64,000 bases of DNA from Actinobaculum massiliense (GTDB taxonomy: Bacteria > Actinomycetota > Actinomycetes > Actinomycetales > Actinomycetaceae). The DNA lies in contig NZ_LN881716.1 of the NCBI RefSeq assembly GCF_001457435.1, forward strand, positions 62,001-126,000, written 5' to 3'. Below, in pieces: positions 51,765-59,867 of the stretch (position 1 is its first letter; each line of letters opens with the position of its first letter). Position numbers and translations under genes: made by a program. Under the pieces are notes generated by a model that saw only the letters and a list, made by a program, of their open reading frames with translations, did no database searches and was not told where the DNA came from.

Positions 51765-52427
51765 CTAAAGCGTTGCTTCAATCTCCCCGCGAGAGAAACC
51801 CAAAAGCAACTCTTGCAACTCATCGACCGTATCGACCCGCCCCCAGGCAAGATCGAATTCCTCGGCGGGCCCATTGCTCCATCCCACCAACACCGTCGGG
51901 ACACCGTTCGCCGCAGCTCCTTCAATATCGTGAATCCGATCGCCCACCATGAGGGCTGAGCTGGCGTCCACTCCCTGCGCCGCCAGGCACTCCAAAGCAT
52001 CGGCAACCACCATCGCCTTGGTGTAGTCCGGGCGATTCTCCGGATCTCCGGCTATACACAAAAAGTGGTCGGCGATTTCCCAATGCTCCAGGAGGGCCCG
52101 CGCATTGTGCTTATTCTTCGAGGTGGCGACGGCGAGCGGAACGCCCTCGGCTTGCAGATTGGCGACCATATCCGCCATTCCCTCAAACACCGGGGTATCC
52201 AGCATGACTTTCTCGTACCGGCGCCGGTAGCGCGCGACCATGTCCACCGGATCTTCCGCACCTAGTTTGGTGAAAGTATCCGCCAGCGGTGGCCCAATAA
52301 ACTGCACAAAGAAATCAAGCGGGTAGTCTCGGCCCATTTCCTCGCGGACGGTTGCCTGGAAAATACGCGTGACGACGGGCGCTGAGTCAATCAGCGTGCC
52401 ATCGAGGTCGATGAGGACTGGTTTCAC
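51765..52427 (-). CDS. HAD-family phosphatase (phosphoglycolate-phosphatase-like)
   Basis: The 220-residue enzyme has HAD motif I LIDLDGTLIDS (nucleophile and acid Asp), a helical cap (about 18-85), motif II AVATSKN, motif III lysine region (DYTKAMVVADAL) and motif IV VGDRIHDIEGAAANGV. It probably dephosphorylates a small phosphate ester; Gph or pyrophosphatase PpaX-like roles cannot be separated. GTG 52427 overlaps the YciO-like stop (GTGA). The 60 bases after it hold short repeats of GCTAAAGC(A/G)TTG type. Confidence 0.88.
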   Translation of the reverse strand: MKPVLIDLDGTLIDSAPVVTRIFQATVREEMGRDYPLDFFVQFIGPPLADTFTKLGAEDPVDMVARYRRRYEKVMLDTPVFEGMADMVANLQAEGVPLAVATSKNKHNARALLEHWEIADHFLCIAGDPENRPDYTKAMVVADALECLAAQGVDASSALMVGDRIHDIEGAAANGVPTVLVGWSNGPAEEFDLAWGRVDTVDELQELLLGFSRGEIEATL

Positions 52428-53038
52428 AATTCAATTCCGGTGATGTCACCGGCTCCTTCCCTACGGACTTCGCGGATAACCAAGTCGAGAACGGTGGTGG
52501 CACCATCCCCTACCGGGCCGCCAGCAATAATATCTACTTCGTGCCCGAGTTTCTCCTCGACTTCTTCGCCGGTGCGCAGAGGTTCGCTCTCCCCCGGCAA
52601 AATAAGCGTCGAGGAAAGCACCGGCTCTTGATTGGCTTCCACAATGGCCTGCGTAATCTTGTGATCGGGGATGCGCACACCCACGGTCTTCTTTTTCTTA
52701 TTGAGAGTGGCGTTCGGAACTTCCTTGGTCCCCTTCAAAATGAAGGTATACGGACCGGGAGTGAGTTGCTTGATCAGCCGGAAATCGGGGTTATCCACAA
52801 TCACGAGTTGCCCCAGCTGCGCGAAATCCCGGCACAGCAGAGTGAAATCGTGCTTTTCACCCACCTTGCGGATGGTTCGAATACGCTCCAAACCACTTTT
52901 ATTTGCCATCCGGCTCACCAGCGCATAACCCGAATCGGTGGGAATTGCCGCTACCCCTCCGTCGCGTAGCACATCAACGACCTTGTTGACGTAACGCGCC
53001 TGCGGATTTTCCGGATGAATTTCAACTAGCGTTGCCAT
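52424..53038 (-). CDS. YciO/YrdC/Sua5-family threonylcarbamoyl-AMP synthase-like protein
   Basis: The 204-residue protein has the YrdC fold: VNKVVDVLRDGGVAAIPTDSGYALVS at the start, LIKQLTPGPYTFIL in the centre and VGVRIPDHKITQAIVE later. Sequence details (KHDFTLLCRDF in place of the KRP..PL of YrdC) are those of the YciO branch, whose role in tRNA t6A synthesis is less certain. AAAGGGG precedes ATG 53038. It is translationally coupled to the HAD gene. Confidence 0.87.
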   Translation of the reverse strand: MATLVEIHPENPQARYVNKVVDVLRDGGVAAIPTDSGYALVSRMANKSGLERIRTIRKVGEKHDFTLLCRDFAQLGQLVIVDNPDFRLIKQLTPGPYTFILKGTKEVPNATLNKKKKTVGVRIPDHKITQAIVEANQEPVLSSTLILPGESEPLRTGEEVEEKLGHEVDIIAGGPVGDGATTVLDLVIREVRREGAGDITGIEL

Positions 53039-53177
53039 ATTTCCCCTTTCATAGTGCCGAAAAATGCTCCGCGTCTCTCGGCCCGCACGCTTGTATCACG
53101 TGCACATTTCAAAAGCCTGACACTTTGCCGCTCATCCCTTCACGGCCGGCTAATTAATAGCCTGGTGCTCCGCTGCT

Positions 53178-53840
53178 TTAAGCATTTCCGGATTCGGAGG
53201 TGTCCGAAACGCCGGTAACGCTCGCGGAAACCCGATTAATGGACTCCATCATCTCTTCAATCTCGGAGCGCGAAACATAAGGCTCGAGTTCGCGCATATA
53301 GGTTTTCGCTTCCTGCACCCGTTCCGCATCAAGCGCGGCATCGATAATTGCCCAACCAGCCACCGCATCTTGCTTCCCCGGCGCCCAGTGCGCCAGCCCC
53401 AGGCTGAGCGCTTGGTCAGGCATTCCCGCATCGCGCAAGATCTTCACGCATTTGGCGAGCACCTCGCCGGACGGGTTTCTATCCGCCGCCACGTTAAGCT
53501 TCTTTATTGCCCCCTGCGTATCTGACTTCACCGAGAGCCGCGCAAGTTGTATCTGGGGATACCAGGAGGAGGTATTCCCGGAAAGCTCCTCCGCCAGAGC
53601 CCAGATCGCTAAATCCGCAGAAACGGGAACCGAACCGGTAGCCGTGGTATCCGCTCGCAAGGGATCCGCTGGTGGCTGTTCTTCTTCGGCGCTCTGAGCT
53701 ATCCGGACCAGCTCGTCGAAGGCGGCGACGTCGTTCGGATCATCAGCCAAGCGCGCCCGCAACTCTGCGATCCGCGCCGGTTGCTCGTCGCTTTCGACGC
53801 TATGCTGAAATAGCTGTTTCATGAGATCCAGGAATGCCAT
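53178..53840 (-). CDS. TPR-like helical protein of unknown function
   Basis: A 220-residue acidic, wholly helical protein. Repeated helix pairs such as RIAELRARLADDPNDVAAFDELVRIA and GEVLAKCVKILRDAGMPDQALSLGLAHW look like tetratricopeptide-type repeats. No enzyme motif or membrane segment is seen. It is divergent from the small acyl-carrier-like gene, which starts 33 bp away, so the two probably share a control region. The start is leaderless-type. Confidence 0.7.
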   Translation of the reverse strand: MAFLDLMKQLFQHSVESDEQPARIAELRARLADDPNDVAAFDELVRIAQSAEEEQPPADPLRADTTATGSVPVSADLAIWALAEELSGNTSSWYPQIQLARLSVKSDTQGAIKKLNVAADRNPSGEVLAKCVKILRDAGMPDQALSLGLAHWAPGKQDAVAGWAIIDAALDAERVQEAKTYMRELEPYVSRSEIEEMMESINRVSASVTGVSDTSESGNA

Positions 53841-53846
53841 AACTCG

Positions 53847-53852
53847 AGCGTA
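53847..53852 (-). promoter_or_regulatory. leaderless -10 element (TACGCT)
   Basis: TACGCT on the minus strand, then 6 nt, then ATG 53840. Confidence 0.55.
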
Positions 53853-53873
53853 CCAAGAGGAGCGACATAAACA

Positions 53874-54110
53874 ATGGACCAGATTTCGTCCGAAAAAGAA
53901 AAACTGTCACTAGATGAGGTCGCGGCGCAGGCGCTCGAGCGCGAAGGCTTTGCGGAGGTCGGGCCCGATTTTGCCTTCGCGGAAGCGGATTGCATAACGC
54001 GCTGGTCCGTCGCGGTGGCGCTGGAGGAAGCCGCCCGGCGCACGATCCCGGATGAAAGAATCCGCGCCGCCGGCACGGTACGAAAATTGGTAGATCTCTT
54101 CGAACTCTAA
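53874..54110 (+). CDS. acyl-carrier-protein-like small protein lacking the phosphopantetheine serine
   Basis: The 78-residue protein aligns without gaps to the second half of acyl carrier proteins: the ACP pattern DSL...(38 residues)...IPDE..TV.DLV is matched by DCITRWSVAVALEEAARR-TIPDERIRAAGTVRKLVDLF. The DSL serine that carries 4'-phosphopantetheine is Cys here, so it should not be a conventional carrier. GAGGAG lies 10 nt before ATG 53874. It is close to the DUF3145 gene, a family often near fatty-acid genes. The ACP relationship is inference from pattern. Confidence 0.65.
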   Translation: MDQISSEKEKLSLDEVAAQALEREGFAEVGPDFAFAEADCITRWSVAVALEEAARRTIPDERIRAAGTVRKLVDLFEL

Positions 54111-54118
54111 CGCCATCA

Positions 54119-54171
54119 GCGGAACCATGTTCCGCATGATAGAACGCATTAAATGGCTATTTCGCGCCATT
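54119..54171. repeat. two inverted repeats upstream of fucO
   Basis: GCGGAAC-CAT-GTTCCGC (54119-54135) and AATGGC-8 nt-GCCATT (54152-54171) lie between the small ACP-like gene and fucO. They could be regulator sites for fucO or a weak terminator for the preceding gene. Confidence 0.45.
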
Positions 54172-54220
54172 CTCTCAGCGAACACTAACTAAAGTCTCAT
54201 ATAAGGGCGGCAAAGTTCGG

Positions 54221-54226
54221 TATCGT
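54221..54226 (+). promoter_or_regulatory. candidate fucO -10 element (TATCGT)
   Basis: TATCGT predicts transcription from about 54233, a 60-nt leader before ATG 54294 with AAAGGCGAG as ribosome binding site. Confidence 0.4.
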
Positions 54227-54293
54227 CATAACGTGTCCCAGCAGGGCATTCTTACTTCAATCAAGCATTTCCCTAAGCATAGAAAGGCGAGAA

Positions 54294-55445
54294 ATGACTT
54301 ACCGGATGATCCTGAACCAGACCGGTTACTTCGGGCGCGGAGCGCTCGACAACCTGGTGCCCGAACTGCAACGCCGCGGTTTCAAGAAGGCGCTCGTGGT
54401 CACCGACGAAGGTGTTGCTAAGTCAGGCGTTCTGGCCAAGCTGACCGACAAGCTCGACGCCGCCGAATTCCCCTACGCCATCTTCTCCGACGTCGTCCCC
54501 AATCCGCCCGTGGAGAACGTGCAGGCGGGCGTCAAGGCGCTCCACGACGAAGGTGCGGACGTCCTCATCGGCATTGGCGGCGGTTCTCCGCAGGACACCG
54601 CGAAGGCAATTGGCATTATTGGCGCAAATCCCGAGTTCTCTGACGTTCTCTCCCTGGAGGGCGTGGCCGACACCAAGAAGCCGGCCGTGCCGATCATTGG
54701 CGTTCCGACCACCGCCGGTACCGCGTCGGAGACCACCATCAACTACGTCATCACCGACACCAAGAACAAGCGCAAGTTCGTGTGCGTCGACGAGCACGAC
54801 ATCCCAATCCTCGCGATCGTTGACCCTGACCTGATGGACGGCATGCCGCGTTCGCTGAAGGTAGCCACCGGTTTGGACGCGCTGACCCACGCCATCGAGG
54901 GCTTCATTACCCCCGGTGCCTGGGAGCTTTCCGACGCCGTTCACGAGAAAGCTTTCCGCATGATCGCTCAGAACCTGCAGAAGGCAGCCGACGGCGATAC
55001 CGACGCCGTCGAGAAGATGGCCTACGCTTCCTACATCGCCGGCATGGGCTACTCGAACGTGGGGCTGGGCCTGGTGCACGGCATGGCGCATCCGCTCGGC
55101 GGCCGTTACAACGCTCCGCACGGAGTTGCCAACGGCATTCTGCTGGCGCCGGTTCTTGAGTATAACAAGGACTACACCGGCGAGAAGTACCGCGATATCG
55201 CGGACGCCTTTGGTGTGGAGGGCGCTTACGATCGTCCGCTCGAGGATGTTCGCAACGACGCCGTCGCCGCGGTGGCGGAACTGACCCGCGCCCTGGGCAA
55301 TCCGACCAAGATTTCCGAGGTCGGCGTCACCGAGGCGGGCCTGGACGATTTGGCCGCCGACGCGCTGGCGGACGTGTGCACCCCGGGCAACCCCCGCCAG
55401 GCGACGCTCGAGGACATCCGCGCCATTTACGCCTCGCTCCTCTAA
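54294..55445 (+). CDS. fucO: lactaldehyde reductase / iron-containing alcohol dehydrogenase
   Basis: The 383-residue group III dehydrogenase reduces L-lactaldehyde to L-1,2-propanediol with NADH. Similarity to recalled E. coli FucO is high along the whole length: N-terminal RMILNQTGYFGRGAL, the nucleotide motif IGIGGGSPQDTAKAIGII, VPTTAGTASETTINYVITD, and the Fe ligands in DGMPRSLKVATGLDALTHAIEGF and LVHGMAHPLGGRYNAPHG. SD AAAGGCGAG. A fucU-like gene is at the window end, about 8 kb away, so part of deoxy-sugar metabolism is present. A perfect hairpin terminates it. Confidence 0.94.
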   Translation: MTYRMILNQTGYFGRGALDNLVPELQRRGFKKALVVTDEGVAKSGVLAKLTDKLDAAEFPYAIFSDVVPNPPVENVQAGVKALHDEGADVLIGIGGGSPQDTAKAIGIIGANPEFSDVLSLEGVADTKKPAVPIIGVPTTAGTASETTINYVITDTKNKRKFVCVDEHDIPILAIVDPDLMDGMPRSLKVATGLDALTHAIEGFITPGAWELSDAVHEKAFRMIAQNLQKAADGDTDAVEKMAYASYIAGMGYSNVGLGLVHGMAHPLGGRYNAPHGVANGILLAPVLEYNKDYTGEKYRDIADAFGVEGAYDRPLEDVRNDAVAAVAELTRALGNPTKISEVGVTEAGLDDLAADALADVCTPGNPRQATLEDIRAIYASLL

Positions 55446-55525
55446 AGTCTTGTCTCGTCGCGTCGTGCTGAGCTTGCGGGCGGTACCCGTGGGCTTTGGC
55501 GCGGCGAGAGGTAAAGCAGATCAAT

Positions 55526-55574
55526 AAAAAGATTGGGTTGCGTACCGCTCGGGTACGCAACCCAATCTTTTTTT
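55526..55574. terminator. strong bidirectional terminator
   Basis: AAAAAGATTGGGTTGCGTACC pairs perfectly over 21 bp with its complement around a 5-nt loop; T-rich ends in both directions serve fucO and the DUF3145 gene. Confidence 0.92.
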
Positions 55575-55604
55575 CACAAACACGGGATTGACTAGGAAAC
55601 GCGG

Positions 55605-56111
55605 TCACCCCACCCGGTGCAGCCACCGCACTGGAGCACCCGCACCCGCGTATCGGAACGGTTCGAGTTCGTCATCCCAAGCTTGGCCGAGGGCAAGGTC
55701 AAGGAGACGCCGAAGCTCGACTGAATCATTTCCCGCATGTTCAATCGCCGCCCGCACACGATTCTCGGGTACTACCACATTACCTGCTAAATCCGTCTGC
55801 GCATAAAAAATTCCGAGTCCTGGCGTAGCGCTCCAGCGGCCACCTTCGGAAACCGCCGTCGCATCCTCGGTAATTTCGTACCGCAGATGCTCCCACCCAT
55901 TGAGTGCGGAGGCGAGAACCGCTCCCGTGCCCACCTCGCCGGTCCAGGGAACTTCAGCTCGGTTCATCTGCGGTAAAGCGGGTTGCTTCGTCCATTCAAA
56001 ATGCGGCTCGTATCCGAGCACAGAAGCAACCGCCCATTCAACGTGGGGTTGAACGGCCGGTGTCACAGAATGGATGAATATAACGCCTCTGGTGGCGTGT
56101 TTGTTCACCAT
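55605..56111 (-). CDS. DUF3145 family protein
   Basis: The 168-residue protein matches the actinobacterial DUF3145 family: RGVIFIHSVTPAVQPHVEWAVASVLG at the start, WEHLRYEITEDAT in the centre and DLALGQAWDDELEPFRYAGAGAPVRWLHRVG at the end. In streptomycetes the family gene lies near the fatty-acid synthase II cluster. AGGAGG is 5 nt before ATG 56111. Its function is unknown. Confidence 0.92.
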   Translation of the reverse strand: MVNKHATRGVIFIHSVTPAVQPHVEWAVASVLGYEPHFEWTKQPALPQMNRAEVPWTGEVGTGAVLASALNGWEHLRYEITEDATAVSEGGRWSATPGLGIFYAQTDLAGNVVVPENRVRAAIEHAGNDSVELRRLLDLALGQAWDDELEPFRYAGAGAPVRWLHRVG

Positions 56112-56242
56112 CACTACCTCCTGCTTCTGGGTGGCTTTCCCCTTGCTACCCCGTCGCAGGACTAATCAATGGCTGAAATAACTATAGCGTGCCCGGGGCG
56201 GAAAGTTGAATATGCTCCTCACCGCCCGCGGGCCGATCCGCC

Positions 56243-56734
56243 TTAAAGTTTCAAATCGCGGATTTCTTTCATCGCCCGCTTACGCACATCCTTGGCAAGA
56301 CGGTCGATGTAGAGGTGGCCGTCCAAGTGGTCGACCTCGTGTTGAATGCAACGGCCCATCAGCTCTTCGCCTTCAACAATCTTCTTCTTACCATCCAGGT
56401 CGATGCCCTCCGCCCGGGCGTACCAGGAGCGCTCCGTCGGGAACCAGAGGCCGGGAACGGAAAGGCAGCCTTCGTCCCCGTCCTGGTATTCATCTTCTGA
56501 CAGCTCCACGATGCGCGGATTGAGGATGTAGTCCACTTCGCCGTCGATATTCCACGAAAACGCCCGCAGGGAGACGCCGATCTGATTTGCGGCGAGGCCG
56601 GCGCGCCCGTCCTCATTCACGTTTTCCAAAAGATCCTCGACCAGTTGCTTCACGCCCGCATCAATCTCGCGAATTTCATCGCAGGGCGTGCGCAACACCG
56701 GATCGCCAATTACTCGAATTTCTCGAAAAGCCAT
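56243..56734 (-). CDS. def: peptide deformylase
   Basis: The 163-residue metalloprotease removes the N-formyl group from new proteins, ahead of methionine aminopeptidase. The three motifs are [11 protein letters not shown] (GxGLAAxQ, with Ala for the second Gly), DEGCLSVPG (metal Cys) and [11 protein letters not shown] (two His ligands and catalytic Glu). GACAAT lies 6 nt before ATG 56734, a weak leaderless-type -10. Length is slightly below that of most deformylases. Confidence 0.95.
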   Translation of the reverse strand: MAFREIRVIGDPVLRTPCDEIREIDAGVKQLVEDLLENVNEDGRAGLAANQIGVSLRAFSWNIDGEVDYILNPRIVELSEDEYQDGDEGCLSVPGLWFPTERSWYARAEGIDLDGKKKIVEGEELMGRCIQHEVDHLDGHLYIDRLAKDVRKRAMKEIRDLKL

Positions 56735-56816
56735 GGCGCTATTGTCTCACACCTGGGGCGCGGGCAGACCCGCTCCCCAGGCGATTCTAGATTTCGCGCG
56801 ATTGCGGCTGCTCCTC

Positions 56817-57419
56817 CTAGAGCTGGAAAGCGTTGAGAAGGAAACGAAGGGTAATTGCTCGCGTTTCGGGAATCTTATCTTTCCCGTCCTCCACCAGCGT
56901 CAACGCATTCACCAATACGCCAGCGAGGAGGGTGACGATAACTTCCGGATTACCCTGCAGGCCAATCAGATTTTCTGCCTGGGCGCCGCGCACAATCTCC
57001 ACCATAAAACGCACCAGGCGCCGAATGACGGGATATTCCTTTTCCGAGTCGTTATTGCGCATATTGGCCAGGCCAACCGCGAAAATCCGGGTGGAAAGCT
57101 GGTCGTTAGCGTAAGTATCGAAAAGATACTCGACCATCCGCTCGAGCCGATCGGTGGCGCTCATGGTTTCGTCGCTCGCAATGCGCTCGAAAGTATCCGA
57201 CAGCGAGAGGTGATCGGCCGCGACGTGCCCGAACAGCTCAGCCTTGTCCGAAACGTAATTGTAGAGAGTGTTACGCGCAATGCCGGAGCGCTTGGCGACG
57301 TCGCCCATGGTGATACGAGAATACGACTTCTCCATCAGCAACTCTTCGAAAGCCTCTTTGATACGTTGCCTGATGAGTTTACGATGCTCTTCCACCGTCT
57401 CCGCTTGGATCTTGGGCAT
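56817..57419 (-). CDS. TetR/AcrR-family transcriptional regulator
   Basis: The 200-residue repressor has an N-terminal HTH (RIKEAFEELLMEKSYSRITMGDVAKRSGIARNTLYNYVSDKAEL, about 18-60) and an all-helical ligand domain. The ligand cannot be predicted. GAGAGGA lies before ATG 57419. An inverted repeat (57609-57639) about 190 bp upstream is a candidate operator. Confidence 0.9.
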   Translation of the reverse strand: MPKIQAETVEEHRKLIRQRIKEAFEELLMEKSYSRITMGDVAKRSGIARNTLYNYVSDKAELFGHVAADHLSLSDTFERIASDETMSATDRLERMVEYLFDTYANDQLSTRIFAVGLANMRNNDSEKEYPVIRRLVRFMVEIVRGAQAENLIGLQGNPEVIVTLLAGVLVNALTLVEDGKDKIPETRAITLRFLLNAFQL

Positions 57420-57608
57420 CAGAAATCCTCTCTAGGAAAGTAGCGGCCAGGTTTGCATCGTTGAAACGCGACCGGCAGTTGTGCGCATCCTCTATTGAAG
57501 TTTAGTTGCCTTCCGCCCTCTGGGGAGACCCGACGCGCAAATCGGATTCTCGAAAATAAATCCGGCAAGCGCGACAGAAAAAGAAAAACGAAAAGCTAGT
57601 TCAAAATG

Positions 57609-57639
57609 TTAGAGACAATTAACTTAGTGGTGTCTCTAA
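57609..57639. promoter_or_regulatory. inverted repeat, candidate TetR-family operator
   Basis: TTAGAGACA and TGTCTCTAA (9-bp perfect arms) are separated by 13 nt. A TAAGTT hexamer on the minus strand lies in the spacer and could be the -10 box of the regulator gene. Confidence 0.5.
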
Positions 57640-57729
57640 GGCGCTAGAAAGGACCCAAAACTAAGTTTTCGCACCCTCAATTGGTCTACCCTTGTTCCAC
57701 ATACGTTCCACGCGGGCCTTAAATGTTTT

Positions 57730-57767
57730 AGCCCGGAAGCACTTTTCGTTGTGTTTCCGGGCTTTTT
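57730..57767 (+). terminator. plus-strand terminator upstream of tRNA-Asn
   Basis: AGCCCGGAA-CAC pairs with GTG-TTCCGGGCT, followed by TTTTT in the plus direction. In the minus direction (tRNA-Asn) the tail is AAAACATTT, so it works better for a plus-strand transcript. Confidence 0.7.
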
Positions 57768-57772
57768 ACTTG

Positions 57773-57844
57773 CTCCCGCAGCTGGACTCGAACCAGCAAC
57801 CCTTCGATTAACAGTCGAATGCTCTGCCATTGAGCTATGCGGGA
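57773..57844 (-). tRNA. tRNA-Asn (anticodon GUU)
   Basis: A 72-nt cloverleaf on the minus strand: acceptor TCCCGCA/TGCGGGA, D arm GCTCAATGGCAGAGC, anticodon stem TTCGA/TCGAA with loop CTGTTAA (anticodon GTT) and T arm CTGGTTCGAGTCCAG. CCA is not encoded. Confidence 0.95.
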
Positions 57845-57967
57845 TTGTTCGCAACGAATAGATACCTTAGCAGGCGATCCGGGTTCACGCCAAATCGAGA
57901 ATCGGTGGTCTCCCACTCCTGATCGGGCTCACCTCCGTCGCCCGCGGGGCGCGAGCAAACCGCGAGT

Positions 57968-58375
57968 TTAGGCCCAAATATCAAGTTCGTAGCACTGCGT
58001 CGCGGGCGCAAATTCCCGCACGACGGAAGCCGAGAGATTAAGGTCACTGGCTGATTTGAGCGAGTCCCAGCCTTCACGAGCCAGCCTGCCGGCGAAGAAG
58101 AGCAATACGAAGAGGACGAGGCCGCAAAGCAAGCCAATGACCATGCGCCGCCGGGTTATGCGTTGCAGCTCGGCGAGTTGCCGGGCACGAACCTCATCCG
58201 CCTCCTCACCAGCAGGAGGTGCATCGTGAGCAGAAAGCTCGTCATGGGCAAGCGCCGCCCCGTCAGCAGGAAGTGCCGCGTCCGCTTGGAACTCCTGAGG
58301 AGCGCTAGGCTCCTGGTGAGCTAGCGGCTCCTCGCCCTGAAAAGCTTCCGGATTCTCAACTGGTTCTTCACGCAT
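57968..58375 (-). CDS. single-pass membrane protein of unknown function
   Basis: The 135-residue protein has a long acidic, Pro/Ala-rich cytoplasmic part (residues 1-70), a basic patch (QRITRRR), one membrane helix at about 78-95 (VIGLLCGLVLFVLLFFAG) and a short outer tail of about 35 residues. It is not recognised. Its leaderless-type promoter lies 6 nt before the start codon. Confidence 0.7.
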   Translation of the reverse strand: MREEPVENPEAFQGEEPLAHQEPSAPQEFQADAALPADGAALAHDELSAHDAPPAGEEADEVRARQLAELQRITRRRMVIGLLCGLVLFVLLFFAGRLAREGWDSLKSASDLNLSASVVREFAPATQCYELDIWA

Positions 58376-58381
58376 GGTGAC

Positions 58382-58387
58382 AGAATA
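58382..58387 (-). promoter_or_regulatory. leaderless -10 element (TATTCT)
   Basis: TATTCT on the minus strand, then 6 nt, then ATG 58375. Confidence 0.55.
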
Positions 58388-58531
58388 CCGGCCAGCCGGG
58401 CCGCGTTCACTTGCGCGATGCCCTGCTACGACCGGGCCGGCGCCCTCCGTCGATCTTGAGGTCAGTTACCCATCCATCCCCACGGCCCGCCTTTCCGGCC
58501 CTCCCCGCCGTTCCTCTCTCCGCCCCTCCGG

Positions 58532-58537
58532 TATAAT
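58532..58537 (+). promoter_or_regulatory. consensus -10 element (TATAAT) of the FemX-type gene
   Basis: A perfect TATAAT lies 33 nt before ATG 58571. The region 17 bp upstream has no clear -35 box. Confidence 0.6.
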
Positions 58538-58570
58538 CGGAGCGAGTTATTGCGTCTCGAGGATAGTGTT

Positions 58571-59809
58571 ATGCAATTTGTGTCTTTGTCCCGCGCCGAA
58601 TACGCGCAAGCCGTGGCTGACGCGGATCGTCTTTTTCTCCCCCAGCTGCCCGAGTACGGCAAAGTGGTAGAAGACCGGGGGGAAAAGGTGGAGTACGTCG
58701 GGGTGCGGCGGGACGGCGCCGTCGTCGCATCTGCCTTGATTCACTATCAACCGTGGAAGAAGTTCTTCCTGCGGGCACTTATTGTTTCTGGCCCCACGCT
58801 TGATTGGAAAGATGAAGACGTCGTATGCTTCTTCTTTGCGAACCTCATCGCTCACGTCAAGAAAAACAAGCGCGTGCTGTCTCTGCGCGTCTCGCCAAAT
58901 GTTCCTGCCGCGTTCTACCGCGACGTCGAGAAAGTTGAGGACGCCCCCATCGGTAAGGCCATCAACGCTTTCCTCACCGGGATCGGTTTCGATCGCCTCA
59001 AAAAAGAGTTCTATGACCAACCCGATATTCCAATTCGCTTTATCTACACCAAGGACATCGCTGATAAAAGCTTCGAGGAAATCGCAGATTCACTCTCGAA
59101 GACGATGCGACGGCAGGTCAAGCACGTGGGCCGCTACGGCGTCGAGGTGAAAATCCTCGGTAGCGAGGACTGGGACGTATTTCAGGAGCTATACGATTCG
59201 AGCCGCGAACGCACCGATATGGCTGAACTTTCCGGCTCGTCCATCGGCCTCTACCGCCACCTTATGGATGAGCTGGGCCCCGAAAAGGCAATTCTCGTGG
59301 TCGCTTACGCGCATCCGGAAACGTATCTCAAGGAGATCGAGGATAATCTGAGCGATTTGCGCACTCAGATTGCCCAAAAGGAGGAGCCGCCGCTCACCAC
59401 GAAGAAAGAGCGCGCCCTGAAGGAACTCAATAGCCAGGCGAATTCACTCCAGCGCCAACTCACTGAGGTGAAAGACCTCGCTGACCGATACGGCGATAAT
59501 GTTCCGTTCGCGGGTGTGCTGGCTTTCCGTTCGGGCAATGAGATTCTCCAGCTCCTGCGCGGATTCAATAAAGAATTCACAACCTTCAATCGCGATTACC
59601 CGATCGAATCAGCCCTTTTGCGCTGGGCGGCCGACCGCGATTTCAAGGTCTACAACACCTACGGAGTCTCCGGGATCCTCGACGACAGCGCTCCCGACGC
59701 TAATGTGATCGCTTACAAGCGCAAGCTCGACGGGAATATGGAAGAGTTCATCGGCACGTACATGTTGCCGGTTTCTCCGCTTGCGCGGGTGCTGGGAGCA
59801 CTGGCCTAG
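58571..59809 (+). CDS. FemX/FemAB-type peptidoglycan bridge aminoacyltransferase
   Basis: The 412-residue enzyme would transfer an amino acid from aminoacyl-tRNA to the stem-peptide diamino acid. Two GNAT-like subdomains flank an antiparallel coiled-coil arm (about residues 255-310: YLKEIEDNLSDLRTQIAQKE...LNSQANSLQRQLTEVKDLADRYG), the hallmark of FemA, FemX and MurM. KTMRRQVKHVGRYGVEV and GVLAFRSGNEILQLLRGFNKEF are family-typical. GAGGA and a TATAAT promoter precede ATG 58571. It faces an ATP-grasp ligase and murJ, supporting a cell-wall role. The amino acid added is unknown. Confidence 0.9.
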   Translation: MQFVSLSRAEYAQAVADADRLFLPQLPEYGKVVEDRGEKVEYVGVRRDGAVVASALIHYQPWKKFFLRALIVSGPTLDWKDEDVVCFFFANLIAHVKKNKRVLSLRVSPNVPAAFYRDVEKVEDAPIGKAINAFLTGIGFDRLKKEFYDQPDIPIRFIYTKDIADKSFEEIADSLSKTMRRQVKHVGRYGVEVKILGSEDWDVFQELYDSSRERTDMAELSGSSIGLYRHLMDELGPEKAILVVAYAHPETYLKEIEDNLSDLRTQIAQKEEPPLTTKKERALKELNSQANSLQRQLTEVKDLADRYGDNVPFAGVLAFRSGNEILQLLRGFNKEFTTFNRDYPIESALLRWAADRDFKVYNTYGVSGILDDSAPDANVIAYKRKLDGNMEEFIGTYMLPVSPLARVLGALA

Positions 59810-59867
59810 CCCGCCCCTGCTACACCCGGAAACCGGCGAGCTACTAGTCCGTCTGGGGATCATCCGT

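Larger units (their letters stand above)
57420..57772. other. gap between the TetR gene and tRNA-Asn
   Basis: About 350 bases without a protein gene. It is AT-richer than its surroundings around 57540-57640 and holds an inverted repeat and a plus-strand terminator that has no gene in front of it. A small RNA from about 57640 to 57767 is possible. Confidence 0.5.

Noticed and set aside
54233-54421. GTG-started 62-codon frame 6 nt after TATCGT, overlapping fucO
   Set aside because: It matches the leaderless spacing but overlaps most of the fucO N-terminus in another frame and has arginine-rich shadow composition; TATCGT is better read as the fucO promoter.
57773-57844. tRNA-Asn as an integration site of a mobile element
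   Set aside because: No integrase, no duplicated tRNA 3' end and no phage genes nearby.
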